Source: G021776435 sp046756245
GTDB taxonomy: Bacteria > Pseudomonadota > Alphaproteobacteria > Caulobacterales > Parvularculaceae
DNA: 12,706 bases
Reading direction: 5' to 3'
NCBI GenBank assembly: GCA_046756245.1
Contig: JBHHVZ010000082.1
Coordinates: 1 to 12,706, forward strand
The notes beneath the pieces are model-generated. The model was not told where the DNA came from and searched no databases. It saw only the letters and a program-made list of their open reading frames with translations. Position numbers and translations under genes: made by a program. The stretch's first letter is position 1. The number at the start of each line of letters is the position of its first letter. Below are positions 1-6,729 of the stretch, piece after piece.

Positions 1-54
1 GTTGCCTTGCACGCTGCGGTGGGGCAAGCAGAACCAAACAGACGGAAAGACGCC

Positions 55-906
55 ATGTCCGAATATCTGGAGCGCGCCGCCGAGGTCGGCGGCGGGATTA
101 CGATGCGCTACCGTTATTATTCGGGCGGCGGGCGGACGCCGGCGGTCTGCATTCCCGGCCTCACCCGCAACTGTCGCGATTTTGAAGATGTTGCGCCAAT
201 GGTCGCCGCGACCGGCCGCGATGTGTTCGCAGTGTCGCTGCGCGGGCGCGGGACTTCGGACCGGGACCCGGACCCGAGCAATTATCATCCATTTGTCTAT
301 CGCGACGATCTGCTCGCCCTGCTTGACGCCGAGAGCATTGACGCCGCGGTGTTCATCGGCACGTCGCTCGGCGGCCTCGTATCCATGTTGGTCAGCGAAA
401 AAGCCGGCGCGCGGGTCGCCGGCGTCGTCCTCAATGATGCCGGACCGGAGCTTGCGCCGGAGGGCCTCGCCAGAATCGCAAGCTATGTCGGACGGGGCGA
501 GCCGGCCGCAACGCTGGAAGACGCCGCCGCCGCAGTACGCGCGATCAACGCCGTCGCCTTTCCCGATGCGTCGGAGGAAGGCTGGTTCGAATTCGCCCGC
601 CGGACGTTTCGTCAATGCGAGGACGGAACCTGGGCGCTCGATTACGACCCCGCCATCGCGCGGCCGTTCACCGAGGACGATCATATCCCTGATCTCTGGG
701 CGTCGTTCGAGAGCCTCAAATCAAAACCGACACTGATTATCCATGGCGCTCTGAGCGATATCCTGACGCCGGCCGCTGTCGAAAATATGCGCGCCGTTCA
801 TCCGAACCTCGCCTATTGCAAAGTAGCGCGGGTCGGACATGCGCCAACCCTCGGCGAGCCCGAAGCCGCCGCCGCCATCCGCGCCATTCTGTCGGAGATC
901 GATTAA
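55..906 (+). CDS. alpha/beta-fold hydrolase
   Basis: This is a 283-residue single-domain alpha/beta hydrolase, probably cytoplasmic because no signal peptide is seen. The nucleophile elbow GTSLGG places the catalytic Ser near residue 104. The acid is probably Asp235 in GALSDILTP, and the base is His262 in the VGHAPTLGEP motif, so the triad is complete and in family order. An oxyanion-loop segment (IPGLTRNCRDF) lies near residues 35-45. I chose the ATG at 55 because GGAAAG lies at 43-48, 6 nt upstream; the frame is open further upstream, but a TTG start at 7 has no such support. The substrate cannot be read from the sequence; esterase, lactonase or C-C hydrolase are all possible. The last 45 bases belong to a direct repeat shared with the 3' end of cysH. 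The family is certain, the specificity unknown. Confidence 0.9.
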   Translation: MSEYLERAAEVGGGITMRYRYYSGGGRTPAVCIPGLTRNCRDFEDVAPMVAATGRDVFAVSLRGRGTSDRDPDPSNYHPFVYRDDLLALLDAESIDAAVFIGTSLGGLVSMLVSEKAGARVAGVVLNDAGPELAPEGLARIASYVGRGEPAATLEDAAAAVRAINAVAFPDASEEGWFEFARRTFRQCEDGTWALDYDPAIARPFTEDDHIPDLWASFESLKSKPTLIIHGALSDILTPAAVENMRAVHPNLAYCKVARVGHAPTLGEPEAAAAIRAILSEID

Positions 907-919
907 TCCATGCGGCGAA
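862..919. repeat. 58-bp direct repeat, copy A (hydrolase 3' end)
   Basis: This stretch aligns without gaps to 5456-5513 with 47 of 58 identical bases. The first 23 bases differ at one position. It covers the last codons of the hydrolase (EAAAAIRAILSEID) plus 13 bases past its stop. Weaker similarity continues to about base 942. Confidence 0.75.
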
Positions 920-993
920 CACGGCCTGTAAGGCTGGCGCGGAGGCGATGCGCTTCGTATGATCCGTTTTCTATATTGGAAGGAGACGATTGT

Positions 994-1758
994 ATGGCGG
1001 AGCGGGTGTTTAAGGGAGAGAATCCGACGACTGGCGGCTTGATGGCGCGCGCGGCGCTCTTCGCCGCGGCAAGCGCGGCGGCGCTTATCGCCGGCGGACT
1101 GGCGGCGGCTCAAACCTCGGCGGATCCGATCGCCTACTGCCGGAAAAACACCGACGGACAGAACGAGCGCATAGCCTGTCTGGAAGCGGCGATCCGTTCG
1201 CTTATGGGCGGCGAAGAGAAATCGGCCGAAGCGCCGGAAGACTCCACGCCCGCCCTGGCCGAAGCCGCGCCGGCCCCTGCAGCCGAACCCGCCGCCGAAC
1301 CCCCCGGCCTCGGCGCCGAACAGGTCGCCCGGCGAAAGCGCTCCGAAACGCCGGCGTCCCGCGTCGCAGAGGCCGAAGAAACGGAAACCTCGGAACAAGC
1401 CGAAGACGCCGCAGAAGCGTCCCGCGTCGCTGAAGCCGCCCCCACCGGCCTCGGCGCCGAACAGGTGATCGCCAAACAGGAGCGGGAAACCGAGGAAGGC
1501 CGTAAGAAACGAAAGGCCCGGCGGGCTAAAGAAGCCGTGACGGCGACGTTGATCGATTTCGCCCGGACCTCGACCGGCCGTCTTATTCTCGTTCTCGATA
1601 ACGGGCAGGTCTGGGCGCAGAGAACGAGCGATCGGCAGACCGTCAGGCTTAGGGACGGCGACAAGCCCAGCGTCAAGATTCGCCGCGGCGCGCTATCGGG
1701 CTATCGCATGGAGCTGAGCGATCCGAATGTCACGATAACCGTCGAAAGACTTAAATAG
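994..1758 (+). CDS. exported protein with low-complexity linker and C-terminal beta domain, function unknown
   Basis: This is a 254-residue protein. I chose the ATG at 994 because a strong GGAAGGAGA lies at 978-986. An internal ATG at 1042 (MARAALFAAAS) would give a shorter, more usual signal peptide but has a poor ribosome site. Residues 17-39 are an Ala-rich hydrophobic export signal with likely cleavage at AAA|Q near residue 39. The mature N-terminus has a Cys pair (C49 and C62) in a short amphipathic segment of the form C-x12-C followed by LEAAI, which may form a disulfide. A linker of about 110 residues, rich in Ala, Glu and Pro, repeats the motif GLGAEQV twice and ASRVAEA twice. Residues from about 184 (VTATLIDFARTSTGRLILVL) form a compact beta-rich domain ending KIRRGALSGYRMELSD...ITVERLK, similar in style to C-terminal domains of alphaproteobacterial periplasmic proteins. 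A weak TATGAT -10-like hexamer is at 958-963. I do not recognise a function. Confidence 0.8.
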   Translation: MAERVFKGENPTTGGLMARAALFAAASAAALIAGGLAAAQTSADPIAYCRKNTDGQNERIACLEAAIRSLMGGEEKSAEAPEDSTPALAEAAPAPAAEPAAEPPGLGAEQVARRKRSETPASRVAEAEETETSEQAEDAAEASRVAEAAPTGLGAEQVIAKQERETEEGRKKRKARRAKEAVTATLIDFARTSTGRLILVLDNGQVWAQRTSDRQTVRLRDGDKPSVKIRRGALSGYRMELSDPNVTITVERLK

Positions 1759-1828
1759 CGCAGACAGGCCGGTTCTGCGGACACGGCATACATTGACGCC
1801 AAGCATTTCAGCTCCGCTGGCGAAACTG

Positions 1829-1865
1829 AAAAAGACAAAAAATGGCGCGCCGAAGCGCGCCATTT
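1829..1865 (-). terminator. intrinsic terminator of the TonB-dependent receptor
   Basis: A perfect 11-bp stem (1840-1850 with 1855-1865) closes on a 4-base loop. Read on the minus strand the loop is C(TTCG)G, the very stable UUCG tetraloop. The stem is followed by a T-rich tract (TTTTGTCTTT, complement of 1831-1840). It lies 23 bases after the receptor stop codon. On the plus strand the sequence after the stem is only weakly T-rich, so it serves the 994-1758 gene less well. Confidence 0.9.
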
Positions 1866-1887
1866 GCTTGTGCGATGTCCGTCATCG

Positions 1888-4800
1888 CTAGAACGCAATG
1901 CGGCCCGTGACGAAGTAAGACCGGCCGAAGAAATCATAACCGGCGGTCGAGACCGCATTGTTGCGGTTCGGCCCTTCGGAGTCGTCGATCAAGGGCGGTT
2001 CTCTGTCGGCGATGTTATTCACGCCGCCGGAGATCGAGAAGTTATTATGCGCCCACGTAAGAGCAACGTCGTGGTACCAGACGGCGTCGACGAAATCGAG
2101 GTCGCGCGTCAACTGCACGCCCGTGAAGAACGGGTTGTCGCGGAAGCTTTCCGATACGTCCTCGAACTGCCGGCCGATCCGGCGGTGCTCGGAAACAAGC
2201 AAGAACTCGCCCCATGAGAAATTGGTGCCGACATTGATGCGAAATTGCGGCGTGCCGATCTCATTGAGATTGTCGTCGCGATCCGATGGATCAAACGTCT
2301 GTTGTTCCTGTTCGAGCACGTAAGACGTCGCCGTCGACATCGAGAAGTTCACCGGCTCGCCATCGAATTCGATCGGCAAGTCCGTATTGAAACGCGTGTT
2401 GATGTCGATCCCGCGCGAAGTGATTTCACCGATGTTAAAGAAGGTGAGATCGACATTGTTGATGAACCGGCTTGTGTTATCGCCGCCCTGGGTGCGATCG
2501 ACAAGCGAACAGAACGGGCTGGTCAGATTCGGAAAATCCGGATCCGAATAGCACTTGGAGAAGATCAACCCCGCCCCCGGCTCTTCCACCGAGTTTGTGA
2601 TCTTGATGTCGTAATAGCTCGCGGCGAGAGAGAAGCTGAACCCTTCGTACCACGGCTGCTCGAACTGCGCGGTCACGGTGAAGGTGCGCGACTCTTCCGG
2701 GTTGAGATCGGGATTGCCGCCGGACGACGTTGGAATCGTGACGGTGCCCGAAGCGCCGAGCGTGGTCGTATCCGGATTGCCGTTTGCATCGCTGTCGGTG
2801 AATATGATGCCGTCGGCGATACAGTTATTGATCACGAGCTGCACGTCCGGATCCGTATCGCCGCTGGCTGTAACCGCCGCATCGATATTGGCGGCGTTGC
2901 AGGGATCGAGGAAGCCGGAAATGCCGCCGCCCTGATCGGCGAGGAACTGCTCGCGCAGATTCGGCGCCCGGAACGACGTGCCGTAGCCGCCCGAGATCCC
3001 GAAATAATCGACGGGCTTGTACTGAAGACGCCCACGAAAAGTGACGTCGTCGCCGAAATTCGATTCATCCGTATAGCGCACGGCGCCGTCGATATTCAGG
3101 AGCTTGACGCCCGGACGATCGACAATCAGGGGAATATTCATTTCGTGGAAGAATTCGAAGAAATCCCTGTTGCCGATGGTCTCGCCTTCCGGCACCGGGT
3201 TCTCCGCTGCATTGAGGCCGAGGACGCCGACAATGCTGTTCTGGGAGACGATCCGGTCCTGACGGTATTCGAAGCCGAAACCGGCCGTCACCGTTCCGCC
3301 CCATGGCGATTCCATCAGATCGCCCTGCACGAAGGTGCTGGAGATATATTGCTCGATCGCCGTACGGTTGGTGCGGTTGCCGACGAGGAAATCTTTCTCG
3401 GCCTGAGTCGAAAACGCGCCGTCGCCGTTCGGACCGCCTATAAATACCGACGGATTGAGGGCGTCGAAAACGACGCAATCAGGCGGCGTCGAAAATCCGA
3501 AGATATCGGTGTTCGGCGCAATAGGATCGCATTTGATGGTGTTGTCGGTCGTATCCAAAAAGTAATTCAAGCTCGCCGCGAGATGCGGCTCGAACAGGAT
3601 CGGCTGCGCCACGAAACCCGTGCCGCGGTCGTAGCTGAAATAGGTGTCGTAGGTCCATCTGTTTTCGCCAAACCAGCCCGCAGGAATATCGCCCCGCATG
3701 CCGCTTACGAAACGAACCTGCTGCAATTCCACATCGAACGTTTGCGGAAGGTCTTCCAGCGTTACGATCGGGACAAAGAATCCGGGTGCGAATGGGTTGA
3801 GCGGGTTATCCACCAAAATAGGATTACCGCTTGCATCGACGATTGTGTTGCCGTTTGCGTCGCGCTGCTCTATCTGTCCCGGCACTTCCGGGAAGATCTG
3901 TTCCGTCGCGCCTTTCACGAATTGCTGACGATTCGTATAAAACGCTTCGAAATAGAACTGGTTGTTGCTGCCGAACCAGTCGAGATCGACCTCGCCCTGC
4001 GTTAAGAGCGAAAAACGCTCCAGCGGCTGAATGAGATCGGCTTGGGCGCGCTCGAACTGGTCGTTGAATTCAGGAAAATAGATGAAGTTCGAATCGCCCA
4101 AATCCTCAAATCCGGCCGGCGGCGTCAGATTTCCGCAATTGGTGTAATCGGGCGGATCGATGCCGTTATTGGCGCCAGGCTGGAAGCAGACAACGTTGAA
4201 ATTCTGATCGAAGCCGTTGTTGTCGAAGAATCCGCTTATCGGCGCAATAAAGAGATTGCCGTCGGCGTCGACTTCGATGTCGCGAAGCGACGACGAAAAG
4301 GAGCGATCCCCCGCGGAAACCCGTTGGCGATCGAAATATTCGCCGCCGAATGTGATCCGCGCGCGGTCGCCCTGCGCGCCGGCGATAAAGCCGATCTGAT
4401 ATTGCCGGCCACCATCGGCTTCCGGCACTTCGCCGGATCCGACGATTTCGAACCCTTCGAAATCGCTCTTGAGGATGACGTTGACGGTGCCCGCCACGGC
4501 GTCGGCCCCGTAAATCGACGATCCGGCTTCCGTCACGACGTCGACGCGCTCGACCATAGAGAACGGGATCAGGTTGAGGTCGGGCTGCGACGGCGCGCCG
4601 CGCACGCCGGTTGCGCCGAGCCGTCGGCCGTTCAAAAGAATCAGCGTCCGTTCCGGGCCAAGGCCCCGCAGGTTGACGTTCGATGAGCCCGTACCGCCGG
4701 CCGGCGGCGCTTCCGTTGCGTTCGAATTGCCGGCGTTGGTGTTGAGCGTGTTGTCGATTTGCTGGCCGCCCGTAACCGTCGACCGCGTCAACAACTCGGC

Positions 4801-5049
4801 GATATTAGCCACGCCCAACTCGCGGTTTGCGTCAACATCAAGCGTCGTCAACGGCGACGGACTGTTGAACGCATCACGGCGAAGACGCGATCCGGTAACG
4901 ATAATGGTGTCTTCTTGATCTTGCGCGACCTCTTCCGCATCCGGAATCTGGTCCACGTCCTGCGCAAGCGCAGGCGCCGCCAATACGGCGATTGCACTTG
5001 TCATAACAGTCGAGCGCAGCAAGCGCCCGACGAATCGGTTGGATTTCAT
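1888..5049 (-). CDS. TonB-dependent outer-membrane receptor
   Basis: This is a 1053-residue outer-membrane receptor for energy-dependent uptake. The ATG at 5049 is chosen because GGAGGG lies 5 nt upstream (5055-5060); the open frame runs upstream without such a site. Residues 1-29 are a signal peptide (cleavage ALA|Q). A TonB-box-like DTIIVTG lies at 47-53. The plug follows to about residue 190, with NVNLRGLGPERTLILLNGRR and the hallmark IYGADAVAGTVNVILK. The rest is the 22-strand barrel, ending in the typical SYFVTGRIAF with a terminal Phe for BAM recognition. Loops are Asp/Asn-rich, with DSDANGNPD near residue 760 resembling a calcium-binding DxDxN loop. There are exactly eight Cys, in four close pairs (288/305, 507/525, 717/743, 833/847). 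The substrate is unknown: the neighbouring sulfur operon invites but does not prove a link, and no cobalamin riboswitch was seen. It has its own terminator and a long leader. Confidence 0.95.
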   Translation of the reverse strand: MKSNRFVGRLLRSTVMTSAIAVLAAPALAQDVDQIPDAEEVAQDQEDTIIVTGSRLRRDAFNSPSPLTTLDVDANRELGVANIAELLTRSTVTGGQQIDNTLNTNAGNSNATEAPPAGGTGSSNVNLRGLGPERTLILLNGRRLGATGVRGAPSQPDLNLIPFSMVERVDVVTEAGSSIYGADAVAGTVNVILKSDFEGFEIVGSGEVPEADGGRQYQIGFIAGAQGDRARITFGGEYFDRQRVSAGDRSFSSSLRDIEVDADGNLFIAPISGFFDNNGFDQNFNVVCFQPGANNGIDPPDYTNCGNLTPPAGFEDLGDSNFIYFPEFNDQFERAQADLIQPLERFSLLTQGEVDLDWFGSNNQFYFEAFYTNRQQFVKGATEQIFPEVPGQIEQRDANGNTIVDASGNPILVDNPLNPFAPGFFVPIVTLEDLPQTFDVELQQVRFVSGMRGDIPAGWFGENRWTYDTYFSYDRGTGFVAQPILFEPHLAASLNYFLDTTDNTIKCDPIAPNTDIFGFSTPPDCVVFDALNPSVFIGGPNGDGAFSTQAEKDFLVGNRTNRTAIEQYISSTFVQGDLMESPWGGTVTAGFGFEYRQDRIVSQNSIVGVLGLNAAENPVPEGETIGNRDFFEFFHEMNIPLIVDRPGVKLLNIDGAVRYTDESNFGDDVTFRGRLQYKPVDYFGISGGYGTSFRAPNLREQFLADQGGGISGFLDPCNAANIDAAVTASGDTDPDVQLVINNCIADGIIFTDSDANGNPDTTTLGASGTVTIPTSSGGNPDLNPEESRTFTVTAQFEQPWYEGFSFSLAASYYDIKITNSVEEPGAGLIFSKCYSDPDFPNLTSPFCSLVDRTQGGDNTSRFINNVDLTFFNIGEITSRGIDINTRFNTDLPIEFDGEPVNFSMSTATSYVLEQEQQTFDPSDRDDNLNEIGTPQFRINVGTNFSWGEFLLVSEHRRIGRQFEDVSESFRDNPFFTGVQLTRDLDFVDAVWYHDVALTWAHNNFSISGGVNNIADREPPLIDDSEGPNRNNAVSTAGYDFFGRSYFVTGRIAF

Positions 5050-5195
5050 TTTAGCCCTCCGCTCATTTAGAGGCAGCTTCTCTCTCGTCCCCGGATTCCT
5101 CCTGGGACGCCGCCGCCATCCCCGCATTTCTTTCCCCGCAGCGTTCGCCGCGAGAAGGTTCTAACGAGGTTGTGATGAGGACTCTAAGTCGTGTG

Positions 5196-5219
5196 CGATC
5201 CGAGCGTCAACACGGATCG
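5196..5219 (-). promoter_or_regulatory. 7-bp inverted repeat enclosing a TTGACG -35-like hexamer
   Basis: On the minus strand this reads CGATCCG-TGTTGACGCT-CGGATCG: perfect 7-bp arms around a 10-base centre that contains TTGACG. That hexamer, followed by C, resembles the -35 of alphaproteobacterial housekeeping promoters. No clear -10 follows (TTAGAG at 17-nt spacing is poor). Such a layout would suit a repressor site over the receptor promoter, about 150 bases before its start codon. Function is inferred. Confidence 0.4.
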
Positions 5220-5366
5220 TCGCGCCGCAGGCCTGCTGAAGCGCAAACGTACCATTTCGGCAACAGCTTTCGCCGCGCGGACGCGTTATAAGCGGATGCA
5301 ATATCGATTTTCCGGCGGAAATCGAGTGCTGGGCGAAGTATAATTGCAGTCATGAACGACGCTTCT

Positions 5367-5396
5367 ATTATAGCAGAACCATTCGCCGCATTCTAA
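5367..5396 (-). promoter_or_regulatory. candidate extended -10 promoter for the receptor gene
   Basis: The minus strand has a consensus TATAAT (5372-5367) preceded by TGC, giving the extended -10 form TGnTATAAT. A weak TTAGAA (5396-5391) lies 18 nt upstream. It would start transcription near 5360 and give the receptor mRNA a 5' leader of about 310 nt, long enough for post-transcriptional control. AT-rich intergenic DNA can give such hits by chance. Confidence 0.4.
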
Positions 5397-5455
5397 AAAC
5401 AAATGGTGGAGGGATTCAGGGCGCTGCTTGGTATCGGCTCGCCAAGCGGCGGCGG

Positions 5456-5513
5456 GAAGCCGTCGCCGCCATCCGCGCTTTTTTGACGCAGGTCAATCAA
5501 GCCATGCGGTGAA
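5456..5513. repeat. 58-bp direct repeat, copy B (cysH 3' end)
   Basis: This aligns without gaps to 862-919 (47 of 58 bases). It overlaps the last 17 bases of cysH. The plus strand read in the hydrolase frame gives EAVAAIRAFLTQVN, matching EAAAAIRAILSEID of the hydrolase with mostly conservative changes. The minus strand gives SPHGLIDLRQ, identical to copy A. Confidence 0.75.
5483..5496. promoter_or_regulatory. FNR/FixK-like palindrome
   Basis: TTGACGCAGGTCAA has 5-bp perfect arms and a 4-base centre, the layout of FNR/FixK-family sites (TTGAT-N4-ATCAA) with the outer TTGA and TCAA intact. It starts directly after the cysH stop, over 400 bases upstream of the receptor start codon and about 120 bases upstream of the extended -10. 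The same positions in repeat copy A are not palindromic. It could be a chance match. Confidence 0.3.
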
Positions 5514-6243
5514 TGCCGCATTCGGTCTTGGCGGCGCCGCGCCAGCGTCCGGCGCGCGTGTCTTCGCCCTGTGCGACGGGGTGTGTGCACGGCCAGCAGC
5601 CGATCGAGGGATAGCCGTGCGCGATCAGGGGATGGGCGGGCAGGCCGAGATCGCGGATATAAATGTCGACATCGTCTTTCGACCAGTCGACGATGGGATT
5701 GACCTTGATATGCGCGCCGGAAGCCTCGAACACTGGCAGACGCACCCGCTGGCCGCCGTGAAACTGCTTGCGGCCAGTGATCCAGGCGTCGAAGCCGGAT
5801 AGCGCCGTATTGAGCGGCTTCACTTTACGAAGCGTGCAGCAGGCGTCGGCGTCATGGCGCCACAAATCGCCTTCCCGGTCCCGCTCGGCGAGCGTTGCGG
5901 GGTCGGGGCGAATTTCGCGCACATCCCTAAGGCCCAGCCAGTTCGTGAGTTTTTTGCGATGACTGAGAGTTTGGGCGAAATGCTTGCCGGTCTCAAGGAA
6001 AATGACCGGCGTCGACCGATCGACCACGGCGACGAGATGCAACAACGCCGCCGATTCGGCCCCGAAGGAGGAGACTAGCGCGACGCGGCCCGGAAATTCC
6101 TCCTTGATCGCGATACGGAGGATGTCGAGCGCGCCGGTGTCGGCGGCGCGCATCGCCAGACGCCGCGCGCGGCTTTCCAGATCGCCGTCAAGGGCATCTT
6201 CATCCGTATCCGGACGGCGCAGGGCGATTACAGACGCTGACAT
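5497..6243 (-). CDS. cysH: assimilatory APS reductase (CysH)
   Basis: This 248-residue cytoplasmic enzyme reduces adenylyl sulfate to sulfite with thiol reductant. A phosphate-binding VSSFGAESAALL stretch sits near residue 60, followed by FLETGKHF near 83 and an ITGRKQFHGGQR loop near 155. The [4Fe-4S] ligand pattern is complete: Cys135-Cys136 and Cys216-x2-Cys219. That marks the plant/bacterial APS-using type rather than the Fe-S-free PAPS enzyme of enteric bacteria. The catalytic C-terminal ECGIH motif has Cys242. The ATG at 6243 is preceded by GGGGAAAG at 7 nt; a TTG one codon upstream is less likely. It is the last gene of the operon, 18 nt after the DUF934 gene. Its final bases overlap repeat copy B. 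Confidence 0.96.
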   Translation of the reverse strand: MSASVIALRRPDTDEDALDGDLESRARRLAMRAADTGALDILRIAIKEEFPGRVALVSSFGAESAALLHLVAVVDRSTPVIFLETGKHFAQTLSHRKKLTNWLGLRDVREIRPDPATLAERDREGDLWRHDADACCTLRKVKPLNTALSGFDAWITGRKQFHGGQRVRLPVFEASGAHIKVNPIVDWSKDDVDIYIRDLGLPAHPLIAHGYPSIGCWPCTHPVAQGEDTRAGRWRGAAKTECGIHRMA

Positions 6244-6261
6244 CAACCGCTTTCCCCGCTC

Positions 6262-6729
6262 CTATTCGGCCGCAATTGCGCGTTCGGCGCGGCGGCGCCA
6301 GACAGGCGCAGCACAGTCGGCGGCCGTTTGATAAACAAGGGAAAACTCGTCAAACGCCGCGTTTAAATTTTCCGCCTCGCCGGCGTCGATTTCAAACGCG
6401 TCGACGCCGCAGCGCGCCATAAAGGCGATCTGGTCGCGTAAAACATCGCCGCGGGCGCGAATTTCCCCTCGAAAGCCGTAGCGTTCACGCAACAGCCGCG
6501 CCTGGGTATACGCCCGTCCGTCCCGGAACCCCGGAAACGACAGCACGACCGCCCCGAAAGCTTTTACGCCCCGCCCCACTTCATCAACCGGCACATCGTT
6601 CGGCAACAAAAGCGCGGATGCATCCGTTTCCGGACGCGCGCCCGCGCGCCATGCTTCAAACGAAATTTCTTCTTCGGCGGCAGTATCCGCACACGCCAGT
6701 TTGCCGTCAACGAGTTTAAGCGTCGGCAT
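6262..6729 (-). CDS. DUF934 family protein, sulfite-reductase associated
   Basis: This is a 155-residue soluble protein of the DUF934 family, recognised from the order LLLPNDVPVDEV, then a sulfur-operon-typical VVLSFPGFRDGRAYTQARLL, then YGFRGEIRARGDVLRDQIAFMARCGVDAFEI. No signal peptide or membrane segment is seen. The start ATG at 6729 is set by a perfect AGGAGG 6 nt upstream and lies inside the last 14 bases of cysI, so translation of the two is probably coupled. Family members occur next to cysI in many proteobacteria, and a role in supporting sulfite reductase (assembly or electron supply) is inferred from context only. The biochemical function is unknown to me. Confidence 0.9.
   Translation of the reverse strand: MPTLKLVDGKLACADTAAEEEISFEAWRAGARPETDASALLLPNDVPVDEVGRGVKAFGAVVLSFPGFRDGRAYTQARLLRERYGFRGEIRARGDVLRDQIAFMARCGVDAFEIDAGEAENLNAAFDEFSLVYQTAADCAAPVWRRRAERAIAAE

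Larger units (their letters stand above)
5050..5496. other. 447-base non-coding leader between cysH and the receptor gene
   Basis: I find no convincing gene here on either strand. The minus strand carries the receptor ribosome site (GGAGGG, 5055-5060) and two possible receptor promoters (TTGACG at 5205-5210; TGCTATAAT at 5367-5375). The 5456-5496 end holds most of repeat copy B. No good terminator is visible just after cysH: a 7-bp GGCGGCG/CGCCGCC stem lies near 5448-5471 but has no T tract, so read-through from cysH into the receptor leader is possible. Confidence 0.6.

Noticed and set aside
721..1398. Minus-strand open frame of 225 codons spanning the hydrolase end and the exported-protein gene
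   Set aside because: It crosses two well-supported genes on the other strand and is Arg/Gly-rich without a domain. Only its SPHGLIDLRQ segment is notable and is reported as a repeat, not a gene.
2245..4005. Long plus-strand open frame (586 codons) opposite the receptor
   Set aside because: It is the antisense shadow of a clear TonB-dependent receptor, with Arg/Ile-rich composition, no domain and no ribosome site.
5352..5399. 13-codon plus-strand frame after a TATAAT at 5338-5343
   Set aside because: There is no ribosome site or -35 partner, and it is too short to support without conservation data.
5050..5400. Possible cobalamin or SAM riboswitch before the receptor or the cys operon
   Set aside because: I looked for the B12-box-like and SAM-type conserved cores in both leaders and saw none; the long leader alone is not enough.
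5393..5590. Minus-strand 65-codon frame overlapping the end of cysH
   Set aside because: The first half overlaps the certain cysH C-terminus in another frame, and there is no ribosome site. It contains the conserved peptide of copy B, so I list the repeat but do not call a gene.
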